Positions 12,136-22,274 of a DNA stretch of 64,000 nt are shown in pieces. The notes below the pieces were generated by a model. The model made no database searches. It saw only the letters and a list, made by a program, of their open reading frames with translations, and was not told the origin of the DNA. Source of the stretch: Lepidodermella squamata (taxonomy: Eukaryota > Gastrotricha); the NCBI GenBank assembly GCA_047495785.1, contig JBLDXI010000003.1, positions 1,426,001 to 1,490,000 of the forward strand, given 5' to 3'. The translations under genes and the position numbers were made by a program. Within the stretch, counting starts at the first letter, position 1; every line of letters begins with the position of its first letter.

Positions 12136-12680
12136 AAATGCTTATCCAAAGTTGTGTGCAGCTCCATCTACCTCGAACACCTGGTCTACACCTGGTTTCT
12201 GCTCGTTGAAAACCATGGACGCTCAAGATTCAAGAGATTTGATCTTTGCATCTCTGCACGTTGCTGCATTTTATCTTCCTCGCTGGAAAGGCGTGTTCGT
12301 GTTCGGGCATCGTCGGGTCGTTCCTTGCCCAGTCCCAGGTACTTTACGCCTCCAATGATCCAATGATGCCGCTGCTCGACTTCGAGAGCGTCCGCCTGAA
12401 GGCCGACCCGTCTCCGAGCTCCGTGCTGTTGAGAAACAGCCTTCCTCGTGGTCTTCTGCTAAAAAAACCTTAAGAAAAAGTAGGAGTGCAACCCAAGACC
12501 TTTGGGTTGGGACCTCTGAGGTGATACCAATACGCAATAGAGCTCAGTGACGAAAAATTAGCAGATTCGGCAAATTTAAACATTTAGCCGATGCTGAAAA
12601 GAAACGAATTCAAGCCAATACATCAACTGTAACGCGGTATCGACGTAGATGGAGCTGCACACAGCTTGGGATATGCATTT
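12136..12680. mobile_element. foldback element with 36-bp arms
   Basis: AAATGCTTATCCAAAGTTGT...CTCCATCTAC (12136-12171) is the near complement of 12645-12680. The open frames between the arms are unlike any family I know and overlap on both strands, so I do not call genes. AATAACTTGTTATCAAAGTG just upstream is found inverted near 21960-22000, so this repeat is dispersed. Confidence 0.55.
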
Positions 12681-12681
12681 A

Positions 12682-12900
12682 CAGTGCTCCCTCGATTAGT
12701 GCACGGGGTCGGGGCTGTGTTCCGTGCACTTATCTAGGGATGCAGCAAACGAGGGCTGTTAAAGAGCTAGCGATGAATCATAAGTGTGTAGCTACGTTTT
12801 TTTCTTAGTTGCTAAGGAGACGCTGTTTTTAGTGGTTAGCCATATCTAAAAGCTAAGCCCGAGATCATTTTTTAAGGAGTCGCATTTTTTCTTAACAGCA
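12682..12900 (+). mobile_element. end of a TA-CAGTGCTCCCTCG family DNA element
   Basis: TA followed by CAGTGCTCCCTCGATTAGTG is the terminal sequence also seen at 35294 and 52514 and, inverted, at 37037 and 58157. Internal sequence (TAGCTACGTTTTTTTCTTAG, then a GGTTAGCCAT motif) matches the element at 52514. The right end was not found, so this is a truncated copy. The TA target and terminus style suggest a Tc1/mariner-superfamily (pogo-like) non-autonomous element. Confidence 0.55.
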
Positions 12901-13431
12901 TCTGTTGCCAGTAATGTATGGAAAAAGTTCGTTGGTCCACTAGGGTCATTTGAATCATGTTTCGGATCAATGGCCTTTTGGAGCAATTATCGTAATTATG
13001 GTGGCTGTTCTCATGATTATCATTACTGAAATAATTATTTAAATCGGGCTGGTAGTTATTATAATGTGAAAATTTAAAGCAGAATTAGTGCTCGAATCAA
13101 TTCGGGATTTCTAGAATTTTTGCACTATAAAATTCTGTGCCACGCCAATTTTTTCAACAGGAGCAAAAATCTAAGCATTTGTGATTTGTGATCTGTGATA
13201 TTTCTTAAAAAACTTTTAACTGATTTTAGCCACATTGAGATCCTGCTCCTCCCTGCGGTCGGAGAGGAGCGCCGGGTGAAACCCATTGAAGGGTAGATAA
13301 TAACCCTGACTTGGATTCGTCTTACAGCGGCTATTAGACTAAATAACAACCAAATCGATTAAAAGCAAAGTTCTACTCAGAAAATATAGCATTCGCTCAA
13401 ACAATATAGTTTTAGTACCAATGCTTATGCA
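12901..13431. other. non-coding
   Basis: AT-rich sequence with no supported gene or repeat boundary. Confidence 0.35.
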
Positions 13432-13603
13432 ATATTTGTATGGTATGACATGAGTAAAAAGTTTATATCTGTACGGAGCCGCCCGAGATTTACGAATCGA
13501 AACGAGCCGGAGGCGAGTTGAGATGATTTGGTCATGTCGACTCGGCTCCGCCTCGTCAACATGCCCGCATCTCGTGCTACTAATCTCAGATATAAATAAA
13601 TTA

Positions 13604-13670
13604 ATGTTCCGATAAAGACCCGAACTGGGTAAATCTTTAACAAAAAGGAGAGCGATATTCTGTTGACAGT
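13604..13670 (-). repeat. inverted tail of the Penelope-like element
   Basis: It is an exact reverse complement, as far as I can read, of 14060-14126, which straddles the end of the left pLTR and the start of the internal region. Such short inverted extensions are described for Penelope-like elements and are attributed to their target-primed integration. Confidence 0.75.
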
Positions 13671-13671
13671 T

Positions 13672-14089
13672 TGTGCCCAGTGCGACGCTGGGTATATCGG
13701 TATGACGACGCGCCATCTCCACCAACGCATTGATGAACACAAATTGGCCTCGAGTTCCATCGGCAAGCACCTCAAGTCACATGATCTGCCGGATAACTTC
13801 AATTTGCACACCTGTTTCACCATATTGCGCAAATGCCGCAGCAGGTGGGAGTGCCTCTTGCACGAAAGTCTTCTGATTAAGAAGACGAAGCTTAAAATCA
13901 GCCTTAACGTGCAGACGGACTCGATCAAATTGAAGCTATTTTAGAATTCTTGTTATGTTTTTTCTTAATTGTTGTGATTGTTACTGTAATTCCTTTTCTT
14001 TTTTGTTTTAGAGTCTGATGATGGTACGAGCTAGTACCGAAACGTCACTTTCAAATAAAACTGTCAACAGAATATCGCTCTCCTTTTTG
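13672..14089 (+). repeat. left pLTR
   Basis: This 418-bp direct repeat pairs with 15605-16022 at a constant offset of 1933. It encodes the C-terminal GIY-YIG segment of the element's protein in its first part (a partial ORF copy, 13672-13944) and carries a hammerhead motif in its last 90 bp. Confidence 0.85.
14005..14061 (+). ncRNA. hammerhead ribozyme (type I), left pLTR
   Basis: Core CTGATGA is at 14015-14021. Stem II GGTAC (14023-14027) pairs GTACC (14034-14038), followed by GAAA at 14039-14042. ACGTC ends at 14046, the expected cleavage site. Stem I is 14010-14014 with 14047-14051 (one G-U pair), extended after a 5-nt bulge by GTTTT (14005-14009) with AAAAC (14057-14061). Stem III is only the self-complementary ACGT, so folding may need a dimer. 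One extra U between the core and stem II departs from the canonical core. Hammerheads in pLTRs of Penelope-like elements are known; activity here is inferred. Confidence 0.75.
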
Positions 14090-15877
14090 TTAAAGATTTA
14101 CCCAGTTCGGGTCTTTATCGGAACATTAAAGCGCGATAATGACAATCTTGCTCTGTTTCGAAGTCTCGAGAACACGAGCAAGAAACTGACAAGTTGTTTG
14201 ATTGCGATTGACTTCATACGGCTTTGCCAGAACTTCTCAGTTACGCCTACGTTCGCGAGAGCTACGGCAGATAAGTCTGAGAAATGGAGCCAATCAACTA
14301 CCGTCTACCAACAGAACATCTTAGACGAGGAATTGCGATTCAAGCTCTCACAGTTGAGGGATCTCAAGACAGAATTCTCCCAGCAGTTCAAGCTGGCTCG
14401 GAAACGCTGGACCCCCTTTCGCTACATGGCATGTTTAGCAGTGATCGGCCGACTCCACTGGAAACACTTTGTTGAAAATTCGGAAGCAAACATTGATAAG
14501 TTCTCGCGACTGATCGATCCCAAAATTGATCTGGACAGACACATAATCAATCTTTCCAATTATCGACTCAGCTTCTTTGAAAAACTGGCCTTATGCCGCG
14601 GTCTCAATTTCTCTCTGCCCTCACCGGTGTCGAAGCAAGATGTCATGGCAGCGTTTGAACGCGGCTATTGGGATCTGGATAAGCGGCTTACAGATGAGAA
14701 GCGACCACTGGCTTCTTCGACGGTCAAATCGATCGCCTTGAATTACGCCGAAAAGAAGATCAATCCAGGACCACGCGCTTTATCTCATGCAATCAACAGG
14801 CTGAAGAACAGAGAGGACATTGTGATAACAGAGCCGGATAAAGGGTCAGGCGTAGTCATAATGAATACGGTTGATTACCACAGATTACTTCACCAGTCGT
14901 CAGTATCTGATACTACGAAATTCACCAAAATCGATGAAGCACGTCCGAAAACTCGAGGTCCTGCGCCCAAATACTACCATCCGTTACTGAAAAGGGAGGA
15001 AGAACTGAACGAAGCAGTCAAGAACCTTCTACCAAAAGCTGTTGCTGAGCAAGTTATGAGTAAAGGTGCGAGACTGGCACACTTGCGGGGATTGGTGTGT
15101 GGAGCACTGGTAAAGTCCGTTGGCGGGCTACTTCAGACAGAGGTCTATCACAAACCAACTGACACCGGACTTTTACTACACTTCCACAGCCACACGGATC
15201 TCAAATACAAGAAATGTTTGATAAAGACGATGCTTTACAGAGCTGATCGCCTGACAAGCGACTGGCCTGGTTTCGACAAGGAGGTAAAACTTCTTCGAAA
15301 GATTTTTACCGAGTTGGAATACCCTCAATCAATGTTTGATCGGATTCTCGCATCGTACCTGGACCGCCGTATGTCCCGTGAAAACTTGCCACCGAAACCC
15401 AAGGAGGATGCTGTGCGATTGGTTATTCCCTTCAAGGATGAAAAAAGCGCCCAAAGCCTCAAACACCGACTGAACGACCTGTCCAGCAGAATTCTGATTA
15501 CCATCCAGCCGATTTTCACAAGTCGAAAAATTGCCGAGGACTTTGGGGCCAGGGAACCCAAGCCCGATATTGTCAATCGTCAGTGCGTCGTTTACAAGTT
15601 TAAGTGTGCCCAGTGCGACGCTGGGTATATCGGTATGACGACGCGCCATCTCCACCAACGCATTGATGAACACAAATTGGCCTCGAGTTCCATCGGCAAG
15701 CACCTCAAGTCACATGATCTGCCGGATAACTTCAATTTGCACACCTGTTTCACCATATTGCGCAAATGCCGCAGCAGGTGGGAGTGCCTCTTGCACGAAA
15801 GTCTTCTGATTAAGAAGACGAAGCTTAAAATCAGCCTTAACGTGCAGACGGACTCGATCAAATTGAAGCTATTTTAG
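14018..15877 (+). CDS. Penelope-like protein lacking the RT core, with GIY-YIG endonuclease
   Basis: A 619-aa open frame starts inside the hammerhead motif and ends in the right pLTR. The N-terminal region carries the family motif ITEPDKGSGVVIM near residues 268-280. It proceeds to the point where an RT would begin (MSKGARLAHLRGL, about 347-359), then jumps to the post-palm segment TEVYHKPTDTGLLLHFHSHT (about 375-394). The fingers and palm with the catalytic aspartates (some 250 residues in full-length relatives) are missing, yet the frame is kept. The C-terminus is a GIY-YIG endonuclease (CDAGYIGMTTRHLHQRIDEH, about 529-548). It cannot reverse transcribe by itself. Either it is a deletion derivative mobilised in trans or the RT was lost after insertion; the intact target duplication favours the first. 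Confidence 0.8.
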   Translation: MMVRASTETSLSNKTVNRISLSFLLKIYPVRVFIGTLKRDNDNLALFRSLENTSKKLTSCLIAIDFIRLCQNFSVTPTFARATADKSEKWSQSTTVYQQNILDEELRFKLSQLRDLKTEFSQQFKLARKRWTPFRYMACLAVIGRLHWKHFVENSEANIDKFSRLIDPKIDLDRHIINLSNYRLSFFEKLALCRGLNFSLPSPVSKQDVMAAFERGYWDLDKRLTDEKRPLASSTVKSIALNYAEKKINPGPRALSHAINRLKNREDIVITEPDKGSGVVIMNTVDYHRLLHQSSVSDTTKFTKIDEARPKTRGPAPKYYHPLLKREEELNEAVKNLLPKAVAEQVMSKGARLAHLRGLVCGALVKSVGGLLQTEVYHKPTDTGLLLHFHSHTDLKYKKCLIKTMLYRADRLTSDWPGFDKEVKLLRKIFTELEYPQSMFDRILASYLDRRMSRENLPPKPKEDAVRLVIPFKDEKSAQSLKHRLNDLSSRILITIQPIFTSRKIAEDFGAREPKPDIVNRQCVVYKFKCAQCDAGYIGMTTRHLHQRIDEHKLASSSIGKHLKSHDLPDNFNLHTCFTILRKCRSRWECLLHESLLIKKTKLKISLNVQTDSIKLKLF

Positions 15878-16022
15878 AATTCTTGTTATGTTTTTTCTTA
15901 ATTGTTGTGATTGTTACTGTAATTCCTTTTCTTTTTTGTTTTAGAGTCTGATGATGGTACGAGCTAGTACCGAAACGTCACTTTCAAATAAAACTGTCAA
16001 CAGAATATCGCTCTCCTTTTTG
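15605..16022 (+). repeat. right pLTR
   Basis: Direct copy of 13672-14089. It contains the stop codon of the element's ORF (15875-15877) and the second hammerhead, and ends at the 12-bp target duplication. Confidence 0.85.
15938..15994 (+). ncRNA. hammerhead ribozyme (type I), right pLTR
   Basis: Identical to the left copy at an offset of 1933: core at 15948-15954, predicted cleavage after 15979. Cleavage at both sites would release a unit of 1933 nt running from one pLTR to the next. Confidence 0.75.
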
Positions 16023-16244
16023 ATAAATAAATTACTCGTACTATATAGAATTGTCCCCAGAAATATAGGTTGAGTAGCTTTGACAATTCGATATTTTACG
16101 GTATAACATTCGTAAATCGTCGTATCTGAACTCGCCGCACTCGATTTACTCATCTCAACTCTTCTCCGGCTCGTTCCGACTCGTAAATCTCGGGCGGCTC
16201 CGTACAGATATAAACTTTTTACTCATGTCATACCATACAAATAT

Positions 16245-17491
16245 AGGCTGGCACTAAACTTTCCCGATTCTTTGCGATATCGGCTCTTACCGATACTTTT
16301 GCCCTTCCTTAACATTTTAGCCGTTGCCATAGGTTATGCAGAAAAAGCATCATTGTTCCAAGTTCCAAGCCGGTTGGCATTGTGAATATGGAAAATCATT
16401 GATTTATAAGCGTGTTCGGGATTGCAGTCGCTCACGCCGCTAAACAAAATTGGTTCCGCTTTGCGGTTAATTCTGCGAAAAACTTGGCCTCGGTTCCGGC
16501 ATGCATAAGTCGGTATGGGTTCCAGTTTACGCCTAGAAAAGGATATGACTGCACCTCAGTATGTTCGAACAGGAATTTGCTACCTCATTTCGAATAGGAC
16601 GGCGAGAAGCTTTGTTCTGGTTCTCTTCAAATAGAGGCATTATTAAAACTAAAAAACCTAAGAAATATGCGTGCGATCATCTACCGAACGTTGCAACTGC
16701 TGTCTCATCGAGATGCGACTACAACCGATCGCCGTCATCACTTAGACAAAGTGCTGCCCGTCGTTCTCTTCGCCTAACCGATCTGCTGTCAACTTGTCTA
16801 CCGGTTTCATCGCGGCCGCCCGGTCATTCGCTGCGCTGATTTTCGCCGTATTTATGCCTGCTCGTTGTAACTCACTTGGCTCAACAACAGCGCATTATGC
16901 AACGCCAGTGGAGCAAGCCCGCGCTAACCTCGACAGAGCTCGACTAAGTCCTAAACGCTACTTTGACCGCTACGCCAACACTTGTCAGTTCTAGTTTCTA
17001 GTAGGACGACTTCGCACAGTCAAGCTGCACCGCATTGAAGTTACCTGCTGAGCAGAACACGAACACCATCGTCGTCGATATCGACCTCAAGCCGTTTGAC
17101 CAGTTTGAGGACTAGATGGCTGATCTACCTAAAACGCTAGCGCTGCACCAGCGCCAGCCAACTCGCGTCATGATTCGTCCCTTGAAGCTAGCGCTACGTC
17201 GATACCGAATTCGCTCTACCTGTTTCGAAGTGTCAACCTAACTGGCTCGTACGAATACGAATTGATCGTCTTAACATTTATCTGCTTTGCTCCCGCGGTT
17301 CTATCTACTCTCTAGCCCTGGTGAATTCCTATAGCAGTTTCGACGCACTACCGCGACGTGAGTGCGACGCTCGTGAAATCTCGTCTCCACTCGCCAACCG
17401 GTTCGTTCCGCCTCGATTTCACTCGTTTCATTCATTTTACTCGATCTATATTTCGTGCTTCTCTCAAATATAGATTCCTACTCATGTTATA
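16245..17491. other. no gene recognised; repeat-derived sequence
   Basis: A less AT-rich stretch (16.7-17.4 kb) with short overlapping open frames on one strand and no family resemblance. The last 80 bp (TAGATTCCTACTCATGTTAT) resembles the arm ends of the foldback at 13432-16244, suggesting another decayed member. Confidence 0.35.
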
Positions 17492-17893
17492 TCCATAGAG
17501 AAAAAAATGACCAGAGTAAGCACTCAAGCTAAAATATTGATCTCCATTATTATAGAAGTGCGTTCTCAAAACGGATATCTCCGTTTTCTACCAAATTTTG
17601 CATGCCTATAGAACGCGAGCTGCTCTATCACGTGGTATAAGATTTGAGGTGGGCAATTGCTGCTCAGTCTTGATATCATCAAAATAAGTAAAACCATAGT
17701 GAAAACGAGGTTTTTGTATCGTAACAACGGCTGGGTTGCCCACCTCAAATCCTATACCACGTGATAGAGCAGCTCGCGTTCTATAGGCATGCAAAATTTG
17801 GTAGAATTATATTTTGAGAAAGTCAACTTTGAATAAAAATGAGGATTTAGAAATTTTACTTGAGTGCTTTCTCTGGTCATTTTTTCTCTATGG
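17492..17893. mobile_element. long-arm foldback MITE
   Basis: CCATAGAGAAAAAAATGACC and its complement GGTCATTTTTTCTCTATGG bound a 402-bp near-palindrome. Both arms also contain AACGCGAGCTGCTCTATCAC or its complement, around a centre near 17690. TTATAT precedes and follows the element, a possible 6-bp target duplication. A half copy lies at 31174-31380. Confidence 0.75.
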
Positions 17894-19587
17894 TTATATC
17901 ATACAAAATATAGAATTGTCCTCAAAAATAGATTCCGTGTATCAGGGGCGTAACCAGGAAACAATGTTGGTAATTGTTATGGATTTAGGAGCGAAATGTG
18001 CATATTTCTCTGGATAATCCAAGGTCGGCGAATGCCGATTTTCAATGGGAAATATTGAAAACATCGGGATTTCGAACGAACCGAGAAAAATCTCGGCAAA
18101 TTGGAAACTTCCTAACTTTACCTTTACCTTTACCTTTTCCTTAAGCTTTACGTAATGAGCAATTTTAGCCATAGAAAATTGGCCGAAGAGGGGGTTTTGA
18201 ATTTTCATTTTGGTAGTTGTTTGAACAACAAAAACAACCAGCTGGTTACCCCCTGCCCTGTATACACTCTGTCGCACTGGCTCAAGAACTCCGATCGCAT
18301 CCAATCCCTGACGAACGTCAGTCAATTCCTCTGGTATTGCGTGGCAACCCTCATGCGAGGCCTCGTGGGGGGTTAGCCGTGGTCGCGGCACGGCTCAGGT
18401 TCCAGCTCAAGCTGAACCTGTGGTATCTGAGCCAAGGTGCGGTCGTAGCCGGTATCTGTTATCTGTTATATCTGTTGGCGAAGCTGTCAGTAGCCGAGGT
18501 CAAGGTCGTGGCAAACTCACCAGCTCTGTTTCTGTCGATGAAGGACACAACGGAGGGCTAACAACTCGAAAGACGCGCCGGGGTTGAATTGTGGAACCAG
18601 CTGTCTAATTAGGTGTTCATCGGAAATCAGTATCTTAAAGTGTCGGAATATACTGTTATTGAAATATAGGTCGTTGTCTAATAACTAGTTTTTTGCCAAT
18701 TTGCTCAAAAAACGAGTTTGATATCTTGTAATAATGGATCCTATATAATGGATAAAAAAATTGGATCCTATGCCAAACATTTGGATCAAATGTCAAACTA
18801 TTATGCAATTCGGCGAAAATCAGGGACCCCAAAGTCCATGGAAATGATGTCGAATATGTTTTCTACCGGAGTTAAATAATTCCGCCATGAAAGGGTTAAC
18901 CTTCGCAGCGCAATTAAATTTTTCTGATAGCGATAAAATATTGTATCAATATTCTTGCTAGTAAAGAATAGTCACGTGCTCTCCCGTATTCATCGAATCT
19001 TCTAATAGAATGGGGCGATTTGGCGGCTATGCCGTTTTATCTATCTTAGGCAAGTCGCCCACCCCGCGATATTATACTTTTTCATCTCACTTCGTTTTTG
19101 ACTTATAACGACGGAACAAACACATCTAACGGCTCTCTGCACACTTTTTTGATACTTGCACCTAATTTTCCAGGTCGAGCCCTCAACAATGGGACCAATG
19201 CTTATTCTTATTAAATAAATAAATAAATATGGAGTCATCACCGCTCGCCGCTAACCGCCTGATTTTCGACTATTACGATAATAAAGAGCTATCGCGATGA
19301 TATATATATAATGATATTTAGAGAAGAATGCCTTATTTTAAAATAATGTTGATGAATAGTGTGAACTTATTCCAATAAGTAGTGCGAAGGGAAATCAGTA
19401 AGTAAACAGTACGCTAAAACCTTATAACTAGTTACCGAAATACTAACCCAGGCTTATACGAAAATGATACGTCGAAAAATGAGGAAAGTCGGCTGAAGTA
19501 GGAAAAGAATAGTCACATTCTATCCCGTTTTCATCACATCTTCGAATAAATGGGGCATATGAAATAGATCGGTCTCTATTAGGCATG
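17894..19587. other. non-coding / unrecognised
   Basis: It holds a short CTTTACC microsatellite near 18115-18145 and an open frame (18217-18561, 114 codons) of odd composition with no signal or domain; I do not support it as a gene. 19220-19445 is a diverged direct copy of 20415-20620, so it is repeat sequence. Confidence 0.35.
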
Positions 19588-19872
19588 AGTAGTAATAGGT
19601 ATCGGGACTATAGGTACACCTAAAAATTCATAAAAATAAAATTTTTGTCCCCAATCATATCACAGCTCGCAATTTTTCACCGTAAAACCTATCTACTGCG
19701 TATCGATTATAAACACCGCCTGAAACGTATTTTTTTGCCGTTTAGACCACCCTAAAAGCCAAATAAATAATTTTTCAGAAATAATTTTTCATTTATTCGA
19801 AAAATTGATTGTAGCTGTTATTTTTATGAAGAATTTTTAGGTGTACTTATAGTCCCGATACCTATTACTACT
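19588..19872. mobile_element. MITE with 50-bp inverted repeats and GGCATG duplication
   Basis: AGTAGTAATAGGTATCGGGA at the left pairs with TCCCGATACCTATTACTACT at the right, continuing through ACACCTAAAAATTC / GAATTTTTAGGTGT. GGCATG directly flanks both ends (19582-19587, 19873-19878), a clean 6-bp target duplication. 285 bp, no coding capacity. Confidence 0.8.
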
Positions 19873-20124
19873 GGCATGCCGGCAATAAAGCTTTCCGTTT
19901 CACACCTAGAAATAATACCAAAAAGGCAAATTGTATGCACCTTCTCCTAGATCCTAGAAATATAATACAAAAATCAGCCCACGTGAGTGAAACGAGCTGT
20001 GGTTGCCATATTTTGCACAAGAAATGGTATACATTACATTACATTACATCTTCTTTATTTCGTTACAAGATTTTAGAACAAAGTAGGAGACAGAAATGGT
20101 ATAGAGGTTTCAAAATTTCCAGTA

Positions 20125-20172
20125 TAGCGCAGCCACATTTTACCGAAGCGGAAAAAATCGCACAATAGTCGC
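20125..20172 (+). mobile_element. fragment of the 2754-type MITE
   Basis: ATAGCGCAGCCACATTTTAC followed by CGAAGCGGAAAAAATCGCAC matches the left end of the MITE at 2754-2959. The right end is absent. Confidence 0.6.
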
Positions 20173-20280
20173 CTGTTCCGAGGAAATAAGTAAATTAAAA
20201 TAAGTATGTACATCCGATAATTAGAATTTCCTAATATAACTGCTAATATAATTCCTAAATCGTGTCGCTAAAATATCGCG

Positions 20281-20429
20281 GGTAGGGCAGAACGACTTGC
20301 CTGAAATAGAAACAATGGCTCAGAAAAAATGATGCGTAGAAATAACTGGCGCTCAGCTATGTTGCGACCGACTTGGCGAGTGGCGGATATGACATATTTT
20401 CTATTTGGCAAGTCGTTCTGTCGCCCACC
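20281..20429. mobile_element. short MITE, GGCAGAACGACTTGCC-type ends
   Basis: GGGCAGAACGACTTGCC near the left and GGCAAGTCGTTCTGTCGCCC at the right are inverted. The same terminus occurs at 44579-44718. Related single ends occur near 19048. Confidence 0.55.
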
Positions 20430-21150
20430 GCGGCGAGTCGTTACTGCTTACCGCTTGATTCTCGTCTATTAAATGATAAAAAGCTATCACGATTATAATG
20501 ATATTTATTAAGTATTTAGGATTTTAAAATAATCTTGATCGTGTGCGTGAAATTATTCCAATACTGCCAAGGAAGCTTAATGAGTAAATAGCACGCTAGA
20601 ACTTTATAACCAATCGGATTAGTGAAAGAGACCTGCCTTCTAATCCAGTAAATATCAATTTACGAATTACGAATACAAATGATGATGATAACGATGGTAA
20701 TGACTCCAACGATTAGCTAACAACAGTTAACTATCGCCGATTTTATGCCGATGAGAGAAAACCTTTTATTGGTATACTGTGTTATATACAAACTATAACA
20801 TTGCCTTTGAGACACAGGATTATAAATTATTAAGTTTATAATTTGATGAGATTAATTGATGAATTAATTGCTTGATTGATTGATTAGTTAAGAATAACGA
20901 AGAACTACTATGATTGCATTTCGTTGCCAGTTTGTTTGCCTACATTCTTTTCGAACAACATTTTATGGAATATTGACCACAGACTAGACCTATCATTTGC
21001 TGAAAACCGCATCAAAAAATTCATCGTATTTGTGGAGCAATCGAAAAATTTCGGGGAAATAAATGTGCGTGCCATCGCTATTATTTTGCTTGTGCGCGCA
21101 GGGCATTTTATTGAAGGTGTGCGGGTCAAGTGCGCGCGTGCGCGGCTTCA

Positions 21151-21191
21151 GACGGACGGACAGACGGACAGACGGACAGACGGACGGACAG
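21151..21191. repeat. (GACGGACA)n microsatellite
   Basis: About ten GACG/GACA tetranucleotides in a row. Confidence 0.9.
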
Positions 21192-21890
21192 GCAATTTTG
21201 ACTGTATAGTACCGGGTTTCACCCGGCATTTTAACGGGACGAGCAAGCTAGGTTAAGCTAAAATTACACGAGCTTTCACCGAGCTATCAACGAGCTTTTC
21301 TGTTGAAGTATTTGTTAAAACGAATTCAAGATTATAAAGGGCTGAATCATCAACCAATTTATCTTAACGCTGAACAGCATCGTAAAGCACTCTAATTTGC
21401 CAATAAGTCATTAAATCATCCACTATCCACCAATCCATCAATGAGATTATAGTAGTTGTGAAGGAAAAAAATCACGAAAAGTCAGACGCGTGCACATCAT
21501 CAATTGCTCTCTGAATGGTCTGAGATAAAAAACGTTGATCTGTAAAGATCGAGAGATCACGTCGCCCAAAATTGCCGGGTTAATAATTGGGCATGTGAAA
21601 CGTTTATCAATTTCCAACTAAATTAGGCGGGCCTTTACTAATGGGACCTTTACCTTTACCTTCCTTATTAGAGAGCGAAAATTATTCGAGAAGCAGCAAA
21701 TTGGCTGTTGAAATATCCCGCGTCGGTCCAAAATTAACCAGCACCGCCTTTTCATTGCTAAAAAAGCTGTGGCTCAGCCAGCGTTGCTAATGAATACATT
21801 TTCTTGAACTTTAATAAATTTAATTTTGTAAATAATTTTTTCTTCCACTAATAAAAATTATTTAATTACCAATTTTGAGGGGGCTGTAAA

Positions 21891-22077
21891 AGTGTGGCAG
21901 ATAACGAGGGAATTGCACATAGCCAGGGTGCACTTAGCGAGGGAGCACTAGCTTCAACCTTATTGAATATGTGCTGTATCGCTTTGATAACAAGTTATTC
22001 TGTAAGAGTGTGGCAGATAACGAGGGAAATGCACATAGCCAGGGTGCACGTAGCGAGTGCTTGTTTAGTAACAAAAT
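21891..22077. repeat. direct repeat, about 70-bp unit at 117-bp spacing
   Basis: GTGTGGCAGATAACGAGGGA...GCACATAGCCAGGGTGCAC occurs at 21891 and again at 22008. The unit contains AGCGAGGGAGCAC, close to the terminal sequence of the CAGTGCTCCCTCG element family. Confidence 0.7.
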
Positions 22078-22274
22078 ACCCAAACAACATTTAACATTCA
22101 ACTATAATAAAGGAATTCCAGGACGCCTAAATTTCAGATAATAATCGGCGCATTGTGACGCCGAAATTGCGTGTCAAGAAAGATCTAAAAATTAAAACTC
22201 GGCGTTCTTGCAGCAGAACCGGCTCATTTTTCGCCTACTGTCCTCATTTACCAAATCATCTTCGATACAAAAAT

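Larger units (their letters stand above)
13604..16022 (+). mobile_element. Penelope-like retroelement with 12-bp target duplication
   Basis: The 12-mer ATAAATAAATTA stands at 13592-13603 and again at 16023-16034, directly flanking the element. From left to right: a 67-bp tail (13604-13670) that is the reverse complement of 14060-14126; a 418-bp terminal repeat (13672-14089); an internal region; and a second terminal repeat (15605-16022). The inverted tail plus long direct repeats (pLTRs) is the known architecture of Penelope-like elements. The two repeats look identical by eye and the target duplication is intact, so the insertion is probably recent. Confidence 0.85.
13432..16244. mobile_element. 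foldback element carrying the nested Penelope-like insertion
   Basis: 13432-13525 and 16150-16244 are inverted copies of about 94 bp (ATATTTGTATGGTATGACAT at the left, its complement at the right, including GTACGGAGCCGCCCGAGATT). The sequence between them is interrupted by the Penelope-like element at 13604-16022, so the foldback was there first. Confidence 0.7.
20430..22274. other. non-coding repeat-rich stretch
   Basis: No gene supported. It contains a diverged repeat of 19220-19445 (20415-20620), the GACG/GACA microsatellite, and two direct copies of a 70-bp unit near 21891 and 22008. Confidence 0.4.

Noticed and set aside
13672-13944. Separate small GIY-YIG gene
   Set aside because: It is only the part of the Penelope ORF duplicated in the left pLTR and has no start of its own.
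16561-16994. Gene in the less AT-rich 16.6-17.4 kb stretch
   Set aside because: Overlapping short frames without splice support or family resemblance.
18217-18561. 114-codon gene
   Set aside because: No domain, signal or homologue in the window; lies in repeat-rich DNA.
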